In this document: in pieces, positions 6,759 through 8,007 of the stretch
Position numbering within the stretch: the stretch's first letter is position 1
Layout: each line of letters begins with the position of its first letter
Assembly: GCA_014799585.1 (NCBI GenBank)
Contig: JAAVHU010000049.1
Location: 1 to 8,007 of the forward strand
Length of the DNA: 8,007 nt
Source of the DNA: Clostridiales bacterium
GTDB lineage: Bacteria > Bacillota > Clostridia > Oscillospirales > Acutalibacteraceae
Reading direction: 5' to 3'
Notes under the pieces: generated by a model
Told to the model about the DNA's origin: nothing
The model's database searches: none
What the model saw: the letters and a program-made list of their open reading frames with translations, nothing else
Made by a program: the position numbers and the translations under genes

Positions 6759-7832
6759 ATGAGCAGATATGTTATTGAAAAATCAAAATTAATTGAAAAC
6801 ATTGAAATCCTTAAGGAAAAAGCAGGCGTTCCTCTTATCGGCGTAGTCAAGGGAAACGGATACGGCTTTGGAATTAAGGAATTTACCGCTGTATTAAAGG
6901 AATGCGGAATTAAAACCTTTGCTGTTACAGAGGTTACGGACATTCCGATTTTGAAAGAAATCCTTGATGACGAGGATATTCTTGTTATGCGTTCAACCTG
7001 CATTGAGGATGAAGCAAAAATGATTGCTGAAAACGGATGCATTGCCACAATCGGCTCATCAGAAGCCTGCAAAGTTATGAATGAGGTTTCAGCAAACCTT
7101 GGCGTTAAAACAAAATGTCATCTTAAAATAGATACAGGAATGGGCAGATACGGTTTTATGCCAAGCGAAGTAAGCAAGGCTATTGAATGCTACAAGGCTG
7201 AAAATCTTGAATTTGTTGGAGCATATACACATTTTTCCGATGCATTCGGAAACACTGAATTAACCAAGGCTCAGCTTGTATTATTTAAAGATACAATGAA
7301 GCAGATAGAAAATGCAGGCTTTAATGCTGGTACGCTTCATTGTGCAAACTCCCCTGCTCTTTTAAATGTTGAAGATGTTTGCCTTGACAGTGTAAGACTT
7401 GGCTCTGCTTTTACAGGCAGAGTGATTACACGAAGCAAAACAAAGCTGAACAGACTTGGCTCGCTTGAAGCAGAGGTTATTGAAACAAAAACTGTGCCTG
7501 CGGGCTATTCAATCGGCTATATGGGTACGTTTAAAACAAAGCGTGAAACCAAAATTGCGATTGTTCCATTCGGGCATTATGACGGCTTTGGCCTTACCAC
7601 AGATAAGGAAGAAATCAGTCTGCATTATGTTCTTTCCATATTCAAGCAGTTTTTGCAGAAAAAAAGAACACATGTAAGAATTAACGGCAGAATGTTCCGC
7701 GTAATCGGAAAAATCGGACTTTCACACACAGCAGTTGATATTACAGGCTCTGATGTAAAAGTTGGCGATATCGCAAGCGCTGACATCTCTCCGCTTTTGG
7801 TAAACCCAAGAATTGAAAGAATTTATAAATAA
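6759..7832 (+). CDS. Alanine racemase-fold PLP protein with divergent active-site motifs
   Basis: Alr enzymes interconvert L- and D-alanine using pyridoxal phosphate, supplying D-Ala for peptidoglycan. The 357 residues include the PLP lysine K31 in GVVKGNGYGFG, KIDTGMGRYGF at 123-133 (R130), THFS at 157-160, CANS at 195-198, VRLGSAFTGR at 212-221 with the pyridine-contacting arginine R213, and SIGYMGTF at 251-258 with the catalytic-tyrosine candidate Y254. The C-terminal RIERIY is kept, so the gene is complete. Departures lie in the second domain: FGHYDG at 271-276 replaces the usual GYADG, IGKIGLSHTAVDIT at 316-329 replaces the usual GR.SMD motif (L321-S322 for Met-Asp), and about 20 extra residues lie between them. 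I believe some clostridial homologues share a longer form of this region, so it may be a subfamily trait. The start is fixed by an in-frame TGA 9 nt upstream and has no clear ribosome binding site. Alanine, serine or another amino acid could be the substrate. Confidence 0.85.
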   Translation: MSRYVIEKSKLIENIEILKEKAGVPLIGVVKGNGYGFGIKEFTAVLKECGIKTFAVTEVTDIPILKEILDDEDILVMRSTCIEDEAKMIAENGCIATIGSSEACKVMNEVSANLGVKTKCHLKIDTGMGRYGFMPSEVSKAIECYKAENLEFVGAYTHFSDAFGNTELTKAQLVLFKDTMKQIENAGFNAGTLHCANSPALLNVEDVCLDSVRLGSAFTGRVITRSKTKLNRLGSLEAEVIETKTVPAGYSIGYMGTFKTKRETKIAIVPFGHYDGFGLTTDKEEISLHYVLSIFKQFLQKKRTHVRINGRMFRVIGKIGLSHTAVDITGSDVKVGDIASADISPLLVNPRIERIYK

Positions 7833-7911
7833 AAAATACACTCTCATTGGGGCACCCTACAAAAAGAAGTATTTGGTTTAAATTTTCCAATTTTGCCCAT
7901 CTCATAATTAA
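7833..7911. other. Untranslated spacer after the racemase gene
   Basis: No open frame of note lies here. The only distinct patch is TTGGGGCACCCTAC at 7849-7862, G/C-rich against AT-rich surroundings. No strong hairpin was found in it. It may be 3' untranslated RNA. Confidence 0.4.
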
Positions 7912-7947
7912 AAATCTCGGTGAATACGCAAGTATTCACCGAGATTT
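7912..7947. terminator. Strong hairpin terminator after the racemase gene, possibly bidirectional
   Basis: AAATCTCGGTGAATAC (7912-7927), loop GCAA (7928-7931) and its exact reverse complement (7932-7947) form a perfect 16-bp stem. Read rightwards the tail is ATTAATTTAA, a weak U-tract. Read leftwards the stem ends in a run of five T (four A at 7911-7914 extend the stem on the plus strand), followed by AATTAT, a better tail. It can therefore end the femX-like/racemase transcript 80 nt after the stop and may also stop a transcript entering from the right. Confidence 0.85.
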
Positions 7948-8007
7948 ATTAATTTAATCTGAACAAAATTAGTTCATTTAAACTGCTTCGCACTAAAAAA
8001 TATGAGA
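7948..8007. other. AT-rich window end, no supported gene
   Basis: A minus-strand frame is open from the window edge to a TAA at 7951-7949, with 18 readable codons (SYFLVRSSLN...), just right of the hairpin. This would suit the tail of a convergent gene but is far too short to call. TGAAC/GTTCA arms at 7960-7964 and 7972-7976 form a weak inverted repeat. No start site with a ribosome binding site was seen. Confidence 0.3.

Noticed and set aside
6713..7072. 119-codon minus-strand open frame opposite the racemase start
   Set aside because: It is antisense to the conserved PLP-lysine region, has Ser/Ile-rich shadow composition and no promoter.
7833..7911. Small RNA gene or IS remnant after the racemase
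   Set aside because: No promoter, transposase fragment or stable fold beyond the terminator was found; the G/C-rich patch alone is not enough.
7949..8007. Tail of a convergent minus-strand gene
   Set aside because: Only 18 codons are open before a TAA; the AT-rich composition allows this by chance, and there is nothing to compare.

Overview
The window is AT-rich DNA with tight gene packing, strong AGGAGG-type ribosome binding sites and Bacillota-like promoters. The protein families (ComEC, HolA, a GH2 beta-galactosidase with clostridial-looking motifs, a FemX-type transferase and an Alr-fold racemase) point to a low-GC member of Clostridia, probably a gut-type Oscillospiraceae/Ruminococcaceae or Lachnospiraceae relative. 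That placement is inference from motif style and base composition, not from a marker gene.

Layout. Two transcription units diverge from one 172-bp intergenic region (5543-5714). Leftwards on the minus strand run lacZ (2378-5542), comEC (349-2373) and the 5' part of holA (1-361, cut by the window edge). lacZ and comEC are 4 bp apart and comEC and holA overlap by 13 bp, so the three are probably co-transcribed and translationally coupled. Rightwards on the plus strand run a FemA/FemB/FemX-family aminoacyltransferase gene (5715-6743, TTG start) and an alanine-racemase-fold gene (6759-7832), 15 bp apart. A perfect 16-bp hairpin at 7912-7947 closes this unit and could also terminate transcription arriving from the right.

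The intergenic region holds a well-formed promoter for each unit, an AT palindrome over the lacZ -10, a small inverted repeat between the two -35 boxes, and a GCAA-looped hairpin at the predicted 5' end of the femX mRNA.

How the genes work together. The right-hand pair fits cell-wall work: one enzyme that adds amino acids to the peptidoglycan stem or bridge and one that would make a D-amino acid. The left-hand unit mixes lactose/galactoside hydrolysis with the DNA-uptake channel protein and the clamp-loader delta subunit. The comEC-holA pair is a familiar Bacillota arrangement; lacZ in front of it is the unusual part.

I did not find a wholly new system. The best leads are family-level departures: a ComEC whose C-terminal domain lacks the metallo-beta-lactamase metal motif, a LacZ with changed substrate-site sequence, and an Alr-fold protein with altered second-domain active-site motifs linked to a FemX-like gene. 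No phage, IS, CRISPR, tRNA or rRNA was seen.
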